Source: Gemmatimonadota bacterium (GTDB taxonomy: Bacteria; Gemmatimonadota; Gemmatimonadetes; Longimicrobiales; RSA9). From it: a stretch of 57,228 nt of DNA. The notes beneath the pieces are model-generated. The model was not told the DNA's origin, did no database searches, and saw only the letters and a program-made list of their open reading frames with translations. A program made the translations under genes and the position numbers. Position 1 is the stretch's first letter. Every line of letters begins with the position of its first letter. The stretch is from NCBI GenBank assembly GCA_039715185.1, contig JBDLIA010000010.1, positions 1 to 57,228 of the forward strand, given 5' to 3'. Below are positions 9,683 to 17,807 of the stretch, piece by piece.

Positions 9683-11098
9683 TCACACCCTGTGCCGGAA
9701 GAACCGCAGCCGCCGGTCCACGCCGCCGATCGTGAAGTAGTAACCGAGCGCAGCCGCGTCCGCTCTGTCCGGCGAATGGCCGACTCGCTTCTTGGTCTCC
9801 GCCTTCTCCTCGAGCCGGATCTGGCCCGATGGGGTGTAGCCGTACCTGATCGCGCTCAGTTCGGCGATGAGCTGCGGGTCGTCGGGCAGGCTGACCTCGC
9901 CACGCTCTAGACCTTCGCGCAGCTTCCAAAAGATTTCGGCCCGCACGTTCGCGTGGACGTCGGGCCGGTCCTCCGCCCGTCGCCCGACGTTGATGCCCTT
10001 CGCCACGTGGTGACCGAGCTGGCGAAGCCGGTCGACCACGCCAGAGCCCAACCCGATTTCGTCGATCCCGACCTGTGCCGGCTGCCTGCGGTTGATCTCC
10101 GAGGCTACCCAGGAGGCGACCTCCATCGTGTCGAGCTTGCCGATGGTCGTGACGCCCAAGAGTTGCTGGCCGCACCAAACGGCCAGCGCGCTCTTGTCCT
10201 CGCCGAAGCGAGCGCAGTCGACGCCCAGAAACGTCTTCGGGTCCTCCTGCTCCAGGCGCCGACCGACTGCGGCCTCGAGGTCGGCGAGGCGGATCAGCGT
10301 ACCCTCGGCTTCGTCGGGGAATTCGCCGAGCACGCGCGCCTCGTAGAGCGGCGACGCCCTGCCCCATTCCTCGGCCCGCTCGGCCACCCACTCCGGTGAA
10401 ACCAGCGCCGAGTCCTCGGCCGAGACGTGAAACGTCCTCCAGATCCCGGAACCCTTCCTGAAGGCATCGTAAAACGGACCGGAGGGGCCGCCCGGCGTGG
10501 ACGCCATCACATACAGGCGATCGCCCTCGCGGTCCGTCTGTGTTCCATGCAGCGCTGCGATCACGTCGGCCGACAGCGCCTTGGCTTCGTCGGCCAGGAT
10601 GCAGAGGCTCTCGGCGTGCGCCCCCTCGACCAGCGCCGGGTCTGACGCCTGGACGCCCAGCGCGAACCACTCCCGCCCGTAGCCCGTCACCTCTACGCTC
10701 AAGGCGCGCACCGTCAGCGGAAGCGGGTCCGGTGCCCTCCGCACCCATTTCTTGACCTCGGGCAACAGGTACGCGCCGACTTGTCTCTCGAAAGAAGGCG
10801 CCAGCATCAGCGCCCGGGAGAACGGCCGCGTCAGGAGCCACCAGAGCAGTACCCAGGCAAGGATTGCCGTCTTCCCCACACCGTGACCGGACCGGAGCGC
10901 GACCCGCGAGTTTTCCGCGCACGCCTCGAGCATCTCGACTTGGTATGTCTCCGGCGACGCCCCAAGCTGCTCGCGGACGAAGTCGGCCGGCCGGTCCCGG
11001 TAGCCGCCGAAACGGTCGCCCAGGTCCTGCGGGACCTCCAGCGCCGCCAGGTCGTCGCGGAGAGCCCGGACGTAGCGGTCGAGAACGCGGAGACTCAC
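9683..11098 (-). CDS. Phage terminase large subunit (ATPase/nuclease)
   Basis: The motor that packages phage DNA and cuts the concatemer. The Walker A is SGHGVGKT (residues 70-77) and the Walker B is CILADEA (about 166-172); the C-terminal RNase H-like nuclease has acidic motifs GVDCARFGEDKS, IDEIG and DRADAAALG. I start at a GTG at 11098 (471 aa) rather than at 11233: that GTG overlaps the TAG stop of a 52-aa upstream gene (TAGTG), a clear coupling signal, and the upstream extension is arginine-rich shadow translation. All catalytic motifs are present. In ordinary phages a portal gene follows; here the tape measure follows at once. Confidence 0.92.
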   Translation of the reverse strand: MSLRVLDRYVRALRDDLAALEVPQDLGDRFGGYRDRPADFVREQLGASPETYQVEMLEACAENSRVALRSGHGVGKTAILAWVLLWWLLTRPFSRALMLAPSFERQVGAYLLPEVKKWVRRAPDPLPLTVRALSVEVTGYGREWFALGVQASDPALVEGAHAESLCILADEAKALSADVIAALHGTQTDREGDRLYVMASTPGGPSGPFYDAFRKGSGIWRTFHVSAEDSALVSPEWVAERAEEWGRASPLYEARVLGEFPDEAEGTLIRLADLEAAVGRRLEQEDPKTFLGVDCARFGEDKSALAVWCGQQLLGVTTIGKLDTMEVASWVASEINRRQPAQVGIDEIGLGSGVVDRLRQLGHHVAKGINVGRRAEDRPDVHANVRAEIFWKLREGLERGEVSLPDDPQLIAELSAIRYGYTPSGQIRLEEKAETKKRVGHSPDRADAAALGYYFTIGGVDRRLRFFRHRV

Positions 11099-11256
11099 TA
11101 GACCACACGGACGGAGGGCCTCGCGCCAATCTGATCCTTGAGCCGCTTGACCTCGCGGCGCAGGTCTTCGACGACTTCCGCGGTCATCGCGTCGGCCCAG
11201 ACCTTGAGCCACGCCTCGATGCTGCGCGTACACGCGTTGGCCTCCGCGGCCGACAT
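11098..11256 (-). CDS. 52-aa coiled-coil protein coupled to the terminase
   Basis: A short gene starting at ATG 11256 and ending in a TAG that overlaps the terminase GTG by one base. The product begins MSAAEANACTRSIEAWLKVW and ends KDQIGARPSVRVV, with a central amphipathic, heptad-like helix rich in Glu, Arg and Lys. It occupies the position of a terminase small subunit or a phage packaging accessory protein, but it is shorter than usual small subunits and has no evident DNA-binding helix-turn-helix, so the function is open. The overlap with a bona fide terminase and the clean helical product argue that it is real. Confidence 0.6.
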   Translation of the reverse strand: MSAAEANACTRSIEAWLKVWADAMTAEVVEDLRREVKRLKDQIGARPSVRVV

Positions 11257-11571
11257 CTGCCGCTGAGTCACCGCCCGAGCGACCGTCTCTCCGATCCAGC
11301 CTCGTTATGGTGCCCGTGTATCAATAGACCAACTCTACAAGATCGCCGAAGGGGTCGCGATCGAAGGCGAGGACATCCTTTTCCGGACGTCCTGGCGTGT
11401 GCGCGCAGCCACCGCCTCGGTCGCCCTGTGGGCGCACTGGGGTCAGATATGGACGGGCACCCCGAACTATGCCCTCCTCGACGGAGGTCTCTGGAACGGG
11501 CGGCAGGTCTGCGATTGGTGGTGGCGGGAATCGAAGCCGCAGACCACAGTAGTCGCAGGAGGGAGTTGAGC
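11257..11571. promoter_or_regulatory. Divergent intergenic region with inverted repeat (11506-11513 / 11538-11545)
   Basis: This 315-bp stretch separates the leftward packaging genes from the rightward integrase and must hold their promoters, though I see no convincing -35/-10 pair. GGTCTGCG at 11506-11513 is repeated inverted as CGCAGACC at 11538-11545, ending 26 nt before the integrase ATG; it may be an operator or an integrase arm site. Between the arms the minus strand reads like a tRNA or tmRNA T-arm (TTCGATTCCCGCCACCACCA). A strong ribosome-binding site AGGAGGGA (11557-11564) precedes the integrase. A plus-strand frame open from 11267 to 11569 has no start codon before GTG 11399. Confidence 0.5.
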
Positions 11572-12661
11572 ATGGCCAAGACAGGCACGGGCCGGATCTA
11601 CCAGCGCGGCGGCGTCTGGTGGATCGATTACGGCCACAACGGAAAGCGCTACCGCGAGTCGTCCGGCTCGACGCGCAAGTCGGACGCGACCGACCTGCTC
11701 AAGCGCCGCATGGGCGAAGCCGGCAAGGGCAAGCTGGTCGGCCCGAGCGAGAAGCGGGTTACGTTCGACGACCTGGCCGCCATTGTCGAGACGGACTACA
11801 AGGTCCAAGGGAACCGCTCGCTGGACCGGCTGCGGATCGCGCTGGGCCACCTCGGCCGCTTCTTCGGCGAGGACAAGGCGCTGACGATCACGCCGGACCG
11901 CGTGAAAGCCTACATCGCGAACCGCCAGGAGGAGGGCGCCTCGGCGTCCTCGATCCAGAAGGAGCTTGCCGCGCTCAAGCGGGCTTTCAAGCTCGCGGTC
12001 CTCGAGGGCGTGCTGAGTGCGCGCCCGGAGCTCCCGAGCATCCGGGTGCGGAACACCCGCAAGGGCTTCTTCAACCCGAAGGAGCTGGAGCGCCTGATCG
12101 CCGAGTTGCCGGAGCCGCTCAGGGCCCCGGTGCGCTTCGCTGCGTTGACGGGCTGGCGGAAGGCCGAGGTCCTGTCGCTGGAGTGGTCGTCGGTCGACTT
12201 CGAGGCGGGCGTGGTCCGGCTCGCGCCGGGTACGACGAAGAACGAGGAAGGCCGCGAGTTCCCCTTCTTCTGCCCTGCCCCCCCTCCAGGCGCTGCTCGA
12301 GGCGCAGCGGGCGCAGACGCGCGCCCTGGAGCGGGAGACGGGCGAGTTGATCCCCTGGGTGTTCCACCGGGGCGGGAAGCCGATCAGGGACATGTACGGC
12401 GGCTGGAACGGCGCGTGCGAACGGGCGGGCCTTGAGGGCTGGCTGTTCCACGATCTGCGCCGGACCGCGGTCCGCAACTTGGAGCGCGCCGGCGTGCCGC
12501 GCTCGGTCGCGATGAAGCTGACAGGCCACAAGACCGAGTCGGTCTACACGCGCTACGCGATCGTGGACGCCGGGGCGATGGAGGAAGGCGTGGCGAAGCT
12601 GGCCGCGATGCACGCCGGCCAGGGCGATGGAGCGAAGGTCGTGCCGATGAGGACCGGTTGA
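11572..12661 (+). pseudogene. int: Tyrosine recombinase (phage integrase), frameshifted
   Basis: Site-specific recombinase that would have integrated the element at tRNA-Leu. It starts at ATG 11572 after a strong Shine-Dalgarno. The first frame carries the N-terminal DNA-binding region, the SAM-like core-binding domain and the first catalytic Arg (TGWRKAEVLSLEW) and the beta-hairpin Lys (TTKNEEGREF). The reading frame then breaks near 12265-12284, where a run of seven C lies at 12278-12284. The plus-one frame continues with HDLRR, LTGHK and the nucleophile Tyr in VYTRY, ending at TGA 12661. All six catalytic positions survive if the frames are joined. One extra base in the C run would explain it; a real mutation or a sequencing error fit equally. 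Confidence 0.85.
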
Positions 12662-12717
12662 CGCGTTCACCGTCGACGGCAAGTGGAGCAGCTCGTAGAG
12701 GGGCTCAAGCGCAAACG

Positions 12718-13242
12718 ATGAAGGAAGATCCAACCTACGTCTTGCTGCGCTACGTCTTTTGGGCGTGGATCACTTGGATGATAACTGCCTTTGTTATCGG
12801 GGTCGCACTGGCGATCGCGTTTCCCGGACATCACAACGCCGTGGACACGATCTTCGATTACGGGCCTCCCAACATCCAGCAGGCCCTGAAGGCGTACGCT
12901 GTGTCCCTGCCCACGGCGGCGGTGTGCTCGGGCGTCATGGTCTGGTTTCGCTTCCCGCCGGTCAGGTGGTGGTTCGTTGCCGGAATCATCACGCTCACCG
13001 AAGGGGCTTTCTGGGTGGGTCTCCTACTGAGGGGAATCCGAGACGCTCCTTTCGCTTGGTTCACGGCTGGCCTAGCGCCCGGAATCCCCCTGGTGGTTTT
13101 TGCTGTCTCTTGGATGGCCCAGCGATCAACTCTGATCGCGACACCCGCTCCGCTCCGAAGCACGGAGACAGACCCGGAATTGAACGTTGTGGTGACGTTC
13201 ATACTGGTGCTGCTGTGGGTCGCGATCATCCTGCTGGCCTAA
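12718..13242 (+). CDS. Hypothetical four-helix membrane protein in the element
   Basis: 174 aa, from ATG 12718 (the frame stays open to 12658 but that overlaps the integrase end). Four or five hydrophobic segments: about residues 10-36 (YVFWAWITWMITAFVIG), 61-79, 83-106, 114-131 and a C-terminal one (VVTFILVLLWVAIILLA). No catalytic motif is evident and I do not recognise the family. It is the gene nearest attR, transcribed toward the tRNA. Such membrane proteins next to integrases are often prophage cargo with unknown exclusion or lysogenic roles, but nothing here proves that. Confidence 0.6.
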   Translation: MKEDPTYVLLRYVFWAWITWMITAFVIGVALAIAFPGHHNAVDTIFDYGPPNIQQALKAYAVSLPTAAVCSGVMVWFRFPPVRWWFVAGIITLTEGAFWVGLLLRGIRDAPFAWFTAGLAPGIPLVVFAVSWMAQRSTLIATPAPLRSTETDPELNVVVTFILVLLWVAIILLA

Positions 13243-13352
13243 CTGCGACAGGTCGAATCACACTCAAACGGCACAATTACGGCACAAAATGGAGACGGCG
13301 GCGGTCCTTTTGGGACTCGCCGCCGTTCTCGTATCTACTTACTCTGTAACAC

Positions 13353-13409
13353 TATGCCCGGGGTGGGACTCGAACCCACAAGAGCCGAAGCCCAGCGGAT
13401 TTTGAGTCC
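13353..13409. repeat. attR: 57-bp repeat inside tRNA-Leu
   Basis: Identical to 5411-5467. It begins two bases beyond the tRNA 3' end and runs through the anticodon loop into the anticodon stem. It marks the tRNA-proximal junction of the integrated element. The crossover must lie somewhere inside the 57 bp; by analogy with other tRNA integrases the anticodon or T-loop is likely. Confidence 0.93.
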
Positions 13410-13438
13410 GCCGCGTCTGCCAGTTCCGCCACCCGGGC
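13355..13438 (-). tRNA. tRNA-Leu (anticodon CAA)
   Basis: Minus-strand tRNA of 84 nt. The acceptor stem pairs GCCCGGG with CCCGGGC, the discriminator is A, and the anticodon arm GCGGA-CTCAAAA-TCCGC gives anticodon CAA (reads UUG). A long variable arm (GGGCTTCGGCTCT) and the T-arm with GGTTCGAGTCC follow, as expected of class II leucine tRNAs. CCA is not encoded. Its 3' half is the attR of the prophage-like element, so the functional gene was restored by the element's copy. Confidence 0.95.
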
Positions 13439-13478
13439 CAAAAAGGGGGCCGACCAAGCTAATCGGATCGGTCCGAGC

Positions 13479-14237
13479 CTACCAGCCCTGCTCGGAGGCG
13501 GGTGGACCGAGAATCTCAGACAGTACGATGGCGCGCCGCACGTCGCCCACGTCGCCCAGACCGAGGCGGGTAAGCGCCTGCACGGTGACCTTCTTGGGCG
13601 GCTTCTTGGCGATCTTGCGATGGAACTCGGCGTGCCTGGCCTCCGCGTCCATCTCGATGGTCTCGAGGGACTCTCCTTCGAGCGAAAGCACCAGCTCGTC
13701 GCCGGCCGGCTCCTCCCGCTCCCGGCCGAATCCTTCGCGCGGACGCGTCGGCTCCGGAATCCGCATGCGAGTCCCCTGCCGGGCCGGGCTCGGCGGCGGC
13801 GATCGCCTGGGCACGGGAACCGGCAGACGCTGGCCGGTCAGGATCTGCCACAACTCCTGGGGCGTTTGCGGCTGCGCCGGGGCCGGCGCAGCAGGCGAGG
13901 CCTCCCGCTCGTCACGCCCCGGATCGGCGTCCGCGGCCCGCGGGGACTCCTCCTCAGCCTCCCACCACGGCCGCTCTTCGGCCGTGGGCCCGGCCGCCAC
14001 GGGGTCGGTCGCCTCCCACCACGGGGTCTTACCGCCCGCCGGGGCCGCCTGCCCGGGTCGCTCAGCGGGCGTCTGCCTGGGAGGCGTCGGCCGCTGCGTC
14101 CGGCGGACCGGGGTCGGCTTGCGCTCGCCAGGAGGCAGGCGCTGGCCCGTGGGCCCCTTCTTCTTGCCGAACAGCCCGCTCAGAAACTGCCAGGCGATCA
14201 AGACGAGGATAACGACTACGAACGGATCGTCGAACAT
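13479..14237 (-). CDS. Hypothetical membrane-anchored, proline-rich protein downstream of floA
   Basis: 252 aa. An N-terminal membrane helix (VVVILVLIAWQFLSGLF, residues 7-23) is followed by a long Pro/Arg/Glu-rich low-complexity linker containing two copies of a short motif (TPWWEATD and RPWWEAEE). The C-terminal 65 residues are ordered and end with RRAIVLSEILGPP. No enzyme motif is visible. It begins 9 bp after floA and so is the third gene of the nfeD-floA operon. A role in the flotillin-containing membrane assembly is a guess from position. It ends about 40 bp before the tRNA-Leu 5' end. Confidence 0.75.
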   Translation of the reverse strand: MFDDPFVVVILVLIAWQFLSGLFGKKKGPTGQRLPPGERKPTPVRRTQRPTPPRQTPAERPGQAAPAGGKTPWWEATDPVAAGPTAEERPWWEAEEESPRAADADPGRDEREASPAAPAPAQPQTPQELWQILTGQRLPVPVPRRSPPPSPARQGTRMRIPEPTRPREGFGREREEPAGDELVLSLEGESLETIEMDAEARHAEFHRKIAKKPPKKVTVQALTRLGLGDVGDVRRAIVLSEILGPPASEQGW

Positions 14238-14246
14238 GCGCGACCC

Positions 14247-15236
14247 CTACAACTCTTCGTTCCGCTCCGCGGAGCTGTCTCCGCCCGCGATGGCCTCCCG
14301 CATGTCGGTGTCCGCGCCCACGTTGCGATAGCGCATGTAGTCCATGACGCCGAGGTTGCCCTCGCGGAACGCCTCAGACATCGCCAGCGGCACCTGCGCC
14401 TCCGCCTCGACCACGCGCGCGCGCATCTCGACCACGCGCGCCTTCATCTCCTGCTCCTCCGCCACCGCCATGGCGCGCCGCTCCTCGGCCTTGGCCTGCG
14501 CGATGCGCTTGTCGGCTTCGGCCTGATCGGTCTGGAGCTCCGCGCCGATGTTCTTGCCCACGTCCACGTCGGCGATGTCGATGGACAGAATCTCGTAGGC
14601 GGTGCCGGCGTCGAGGCCCTTGGCGAGCACCGTCTTGGAGATCCCGTCCGGATTCTCGAGCACCGCCTTGTGGGTGGCGCTGGAGCCGATCGTGCTGACG
14701 ATGCCCTCGCCCACGCGCGCGAGGATGGTTTCCTCGCCCGCGCCGCCGACGAGGCGGTTGATGTTGGCGCGGACGGTCACGCGCGCGAGTGCGATGAGCT
14801 GAATTCCGTCCTGGGCCATCGCGGCTACCTTCGGGGTCTGAATGACCTTGGGGTTGACGCTGACCTGCACCGCCTCGAGGACGTCGCGGCCGGCGAGATC
14901 GATCGCGGCGGCCTGCTGGAACGGCATCTCGATGTTGGCCTTGTCGGCGCTGATGAGCGCCCGCACGACGCGGTCCACGTGTCCGCCTGCCAGGTAGTGC
15001 GACTCGAGCTCGTTGACGTCCAGCGGGAGCTGCGCCTTGGTCGCCATGATCAGAGGCCGGACGATGGCGGCCGGGCTCACCTTCCGGAGCCTCATGCCGA
15101 TCAGGTTGCCCAGAGATACTCGAGCCCTGGCGGAAATGGCCTCGATCCAGAGGCGCACGGGTACGGCCCAACCAAGGACCAGCACCCCCACGAAGATGAG
15201 GAGAAACAGCGCCGGCGCTACGAAAATCGGATCCAT
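14247..15236 (-). CDS. floA: Flotillin-like protein FloA
   Basis: 329 aa, close to the usual FloA length. A hydrophobic N-terminal hairpin (residues about 3-27) anchors it in the membrane; then comes the SPFH core ([36 protein letters not shown]) and a charged coiled-coil rich in Ala/Glu ([21 protein letters not shown] cut short here). FloA organises functional membrane microdomains and affects membrane fluidity. It follows nfeD at 74 bp, the conserved NfeD-flotillin pairing. The ATG start at 15236 is the natural one. Confidence 0.95.
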   Translation of the reverse strand: MDPIFVAPALFLLIFVGVLVLGWAVPVRLWIEAISARARVSLGNLIGMRLRKVSPAAIVRPLIMATKAQLPLDVNELESHYLAGGHVDRVVRALISADKANIEMPFQQAAAIDLAGRDVLEAVQVSVNPKVIQTPKVAAMAQDGIQLIALARVTVRANINRLVGGAGEETILARVGEGIVSTIGSSATHKAVLENPDGISKTVLAKGLDAGTAYEILSIDIADVDVGKNIGAELQTDQAEADKRIAQAKAEERRAMAVAEEQEMKARVVEMRARVVEAEAQVPLAMSEAFREGNLGVMDYMRYRNVGADTDMREAIAGGDSSAERNEEL

Positions 15237-15310
15237 TTGCCCGGTCCCGTCCGTGTGATAGTGGTGTTCGTGGGGCGGTCGTCAGTCGACGCCCTCTGTA
15301 AGCATCCTCG

Positions 15311-16675
15311 TCAGGGCGTCGGCAGTTCCCGCACCGCCTCCACCAGCGTCCGGTAGCCCTCGGCGCGCACGACCCGGACGGCCGTCCCTTCCTCTATCCA
15401 GCCGCTCTCCGCCACCACGTCCACGCGCTCGCCGTTGACCCTCGCCGAGCCGGACGGCCGCAGCGCGGTCAGCGCGACGCCCTCGACCCCGACCAGGTCT
15501 GAGCGCACCTCGGCAGATACGTAGCCGGCTTCCCGCGAGAGCTCGCCGCCGAGTATGACGCCCGAGCGTATCAGCCGGCGGTTGTTCGGCAGCGACCGGA
15601 TCAGCGCCCAGGTGGTGACCAGCATCAGCACCATGGCCGCGGACAGCACCAACCCGGCCTCGCTGTAATCGGCCGCGGTGGAGAACTGGCCCACCAGGCT
15701 CAGGTAGATGGAGGCGAGCAGCGCCAGGATCCCCGCGACCCCGAACACGCCGAAGCCGGGCACCACGAAGGCCTCAACTCCGAGCAGGATCAGCCCACCT
15801 CCCAGGAGCAGCACTTCCTCCATGCCCGCGAGCCCCACCAGGTAGTGGCTCCCGAAGAACAGCGCCAGCGAGCCGATGCCGGCCATGCCGGCCAGCCCGA
15901 AGGTGGGCGTCTTGATCTCAACGAGCAGGCCCAGGAAGCCGAGCGACAGCAGGAACGGAGCGACCACCGGGTGCGTGAAGAAGCGCACCAGGCCCTCCGC
16001 CCAGTTGACCTCGGTCTGGACGGTGCGCGCCTGCGCGGCCCCGATGTCGGCGAGCAGCGCGTCGTAGTCCTCCACCTGCTCGGCGAACCCCAGGTCGACC
16101 GCCTCCTCGGTGGTCAGCGTCAGCAGCTTCCCTTCCTCCACCACGCCTTCGATGCCGATGTCCTCGTCGACCATCGCCTCGGCGACCGCCGGGTCCAGGC
16201 CGCGCGCCTCGGCCAGCGCGCGCATCTCGCTGCGCATGGCGCTGACGATCTTCTCGGGGGCCTTCTGTCCGGTGCCTTCGACGGGCGTTGCGGCGCCGAT
16301 CACCGATCCGGGCCGCATGTAGATCCTGTCCGCGGCCAGCGAGATCAGCGCCCCGGCCGAGAACGCGCGGTGGTTCACGAAGGCGTACACCGGGATCTCG
16401 GAGTCAGAAACGGCGTTGGCGATCCGCTGAGCCGCGTCGATGCGGCCGCCCGGCGTCTCGATGTCCAGCACCGCCGCCACGGCGCCCTGTTCGGCGGCCT
16501 CCTCCAGGCTGCGCTCGACGAACGGCGCGAGCCCCAACTCTATCACGCCGTTGATGGGGATGCGGTACACGGCTTCCCCGCTCCGCTGCGCCGCGAGGGC
16601 CAGCGGGCCGAGCGCCACGAGGGCGAGCGCCGCGAGCACGCGGCGGGCGATCCGGCTATATGCAGGCGAATTCAT
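15311..16675 (-). CDS. nfeD: NfeD-type membrane-bound ClpP-class serine protease
   Basis: 454 aa. A signal peptide ends at about residue 29 (LALA-AQ). The ClpP-like domain (about 35-220) has ETPGGRIDAA and the catalytic serine in AFSAGALISLAADRIYM; the Lys of QKAPEKIVSAM is in the position of the catalytic base. Four membrane helices follow (about 240-380), and a C-terminal OB-fold NfeD domain (VGVEGVALTALRPSGSARVNG). Long NfeD proteins are linked to flotillins and cleave stomatin-like proteins in archaea. It is the first gene of the operon with floA. Confidence 0.93.
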   Translation of the reverse strand: MNSPAYSRIARRVLAALALVALGPLALAAQRSGEAVYRIPINGVIELGLAPFVERSLEEAAEQGAVAAVLDIETPGGRIDAAQRIANAVSDSEIPVYAFVNHRAFSAGALISLAADRIYMRPGSVIGAATPVEGTGQKAPEKIVSAMRSEMRALAEARGLDPAVAEAMVDEDIGIEGVVEEGKLLTLTTEEAVDLGFAEQVEDYDALLADIGAAQARTVQTEVNWAEGLVRFFTHPVVAPFLLSLGFLGLLVEIKTPTFGLAGMAGIGSLALFFGSHYLVGLAGMEEVLLLGGGLILLGVEAFVVPGFGVFGVAGILALLASIYLSLVGQFSTAADYSEAGLVLSAAMVLMLVTTWALIRSLPNNRRLIRSGVILGGELSREAGYVSAEVRSDLVGVEGVALTALRPSGSARVNGERVDVVAESGWIEEGTAVRVVRAEGYRTLVEAVRELPTP

Positions 16676-16806
16676 GGTCCAGTCCGTTCTCGGACGCGCG
16701 GAGCCGCGCGGCCTCCGCCGCGTCGTCCGCGCTCTGTCAATCTACGACCCAGGGGGTGACCCGCTTCACCGCCCTCCTCAACCCTACCCCGCCCGGCCCC
16801 GCCCGG

Positions 16807-17649
16807 TCATTGTCCGATGCCATCGAGCAACCGATCGGCGTAGTAGGCGTGCCGGATGGCGAGCACCGGGTCTCCCTCCCCCATCGCCTCGCGCGCCCCG
16901 GCGAGGAGCCGCCGCGCGCGCGCCAGCGCCACCGCCCGCCGATCCCTGGGATCCGGATTGAGCTCTATCCTGTCCGCCGTCTGGGCGGCGAGTCGCGCAG
17001 CCGTTTCGCGGATCAGTCGCACAGCGACGACAGGTGGGGTCGTCTCCCGCAACGCGTCCGCGGACCGCAGGGTGGCGCGCACGGCCATCACGGTGTCTCC
17101 CGCCGCGGCCGCCCCGCGCGCCAGCTCGAGACCCTCGGAGCCCTCCTGCAGGGTCCGCTTCAGGTCCGGCACGGCCCCCAGATCCACCGCCGGGCTGGCC
17201 ATGTCGATCCACGCCTGAAGGTCGGCGAACGCTTCCTCCAGGAACGCCGGATCCATGTCCACGGCGAGGACCGGCGCGGCCAGGCCGTACGCGCGCTCCC
17301 GGGCGGATCGGGCCAGGTCCTCCGGCATAGAGTCGGCGTCCAGCCACAGCGCCGACGCCCTCGCGAGGCGAGTCTCCTGTTCCTCGACGGTTCCGCTCCA
17401 AACGGTCGCCCGCGCGTGCGCACGAGGCGCGACCTCGGTGGGAACCTCCTCCCCCTCGGCCCCGGTCTCTCGCTCGGCGAGCGGCACGCGCCGCACCGCC
17501 ATGCGGTCCAGCGTGGGGAGAGCCTCGGATAACGCAAGCGCGGCCTGGGTTTCGGCCGCCACCAGCAGCTCGGATGGCTCGGCCGGACTGTCGCACGCCG
17601 CCATCAGGGCGGCGCCGGCCGTGAGCAGGATGACGCGTTGGACCGACAT
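16807..17649 (-). CDS. Hypothetical helical lipoprotein
   Basis: 280 aa from ATG 17649, chosen because it gives a lipoprotein signal with lipobox LMAAC (Cys20); the longer frame to 17727 adds an unlikely leader. The mature protein is Ala/Arg/Glu-rich and almost wholly helical, with no recognised motif. It could be a periplasmic TPR-like scaffold, but repeats are not clear. It is divergent from the TetR gene, sharing a 158-bp intergenic region with a palindrome, so it might be co-regulated. Confidence 0.72.
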   Translation of the reverse strand: MSVQRVILLTAGAALMAACDSPAEPSELLVAAETQAALALSEALPTLDRMAVRRVPLAERETGAEGEEVPTEVAPRAHARATVWSGTVEEQETRLARASALWLDADSMPEDLARSARERAYGLAAPVLAVDMDPAFLEEAFADLQAWIDMASPAVDLGAVPDLKRTLQEGSEGLELARGAAAAGDTVMAVRATLRSADALRETTPPVVAVRLIRETAARLAAQTADRIELNPDPRDRRAVALARARRLLAGAREAMGEGDPVLAIRHAYYADRLLDGIGQ

Positions 17650-17775
17650 TGCGGACCGACCGTTTTGCGGGTTCGGGGAGGTCGGAACACTTGTTTGAAA
17701 GTTATCCGCGCGGACCGTCGGCGACAACGCGCGGGACCGGCCGTGGCCGCCCAGGGTACGCTCTGCCCGAAACTC

Positions 17776-17787
17776 GAACGCTCGTTC
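17776..17787. promoter_or_regulatory. Perfect 12-bp palindrome, probable TetR operator
   Basis: GAACGCTCGTTC is a perfect inverted repeat 20 bp before the TetR ATG and between it and the divergent lipoprotein gene. TetR-family regulators of fatty acid degradation commonly bind short palindromes in their own promoter. No second copy was noticed at the other acyl-CoA gene starts, so the operator role is inferred from position and symmetry alone. Confidence 0.5.
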
Positions 17788-17807
17788 AACGGACCGATCC
17801 CCAGGGC

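Larger units (their letters stand above)
5411..13409. mobile_element. Integrated prophage-like element in tRNA-Leu(CAA), about 7.9 kb
   Basis: The unit is bounded by the 57-bp direct repeats at 5411-5467 and 13353-13409, the second lying inside the intact tRNA-Leu. Cargo: SieB-like protein, an unknown 88-aa protein, tape-measure protein, terminase large subunit, a 52-aa coupled protein, a tyrosine integrase with a frameshift, and a four-helix membrane protein. The structural genes run on the minus strand and the integrase on the plus strand, near the attR side. Portal, protease, capsid, tail-tube, lysis and replication genes are not visible. It could be a deletion remnant of a siphophage-type prophage or a compact satellite; the frameshifted integrase favours a remnant. 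The boundaries are seen directly; the class is inference. Confidence 0.88.

Noticed and set aside
9683-11233. Terminase start at 11233
   Set aside because: The extension is arginine-rich, overlaps a better 52-aa gene in another frame and lacks terminase similarity; GTG 11098 in TAGTG is preferred.
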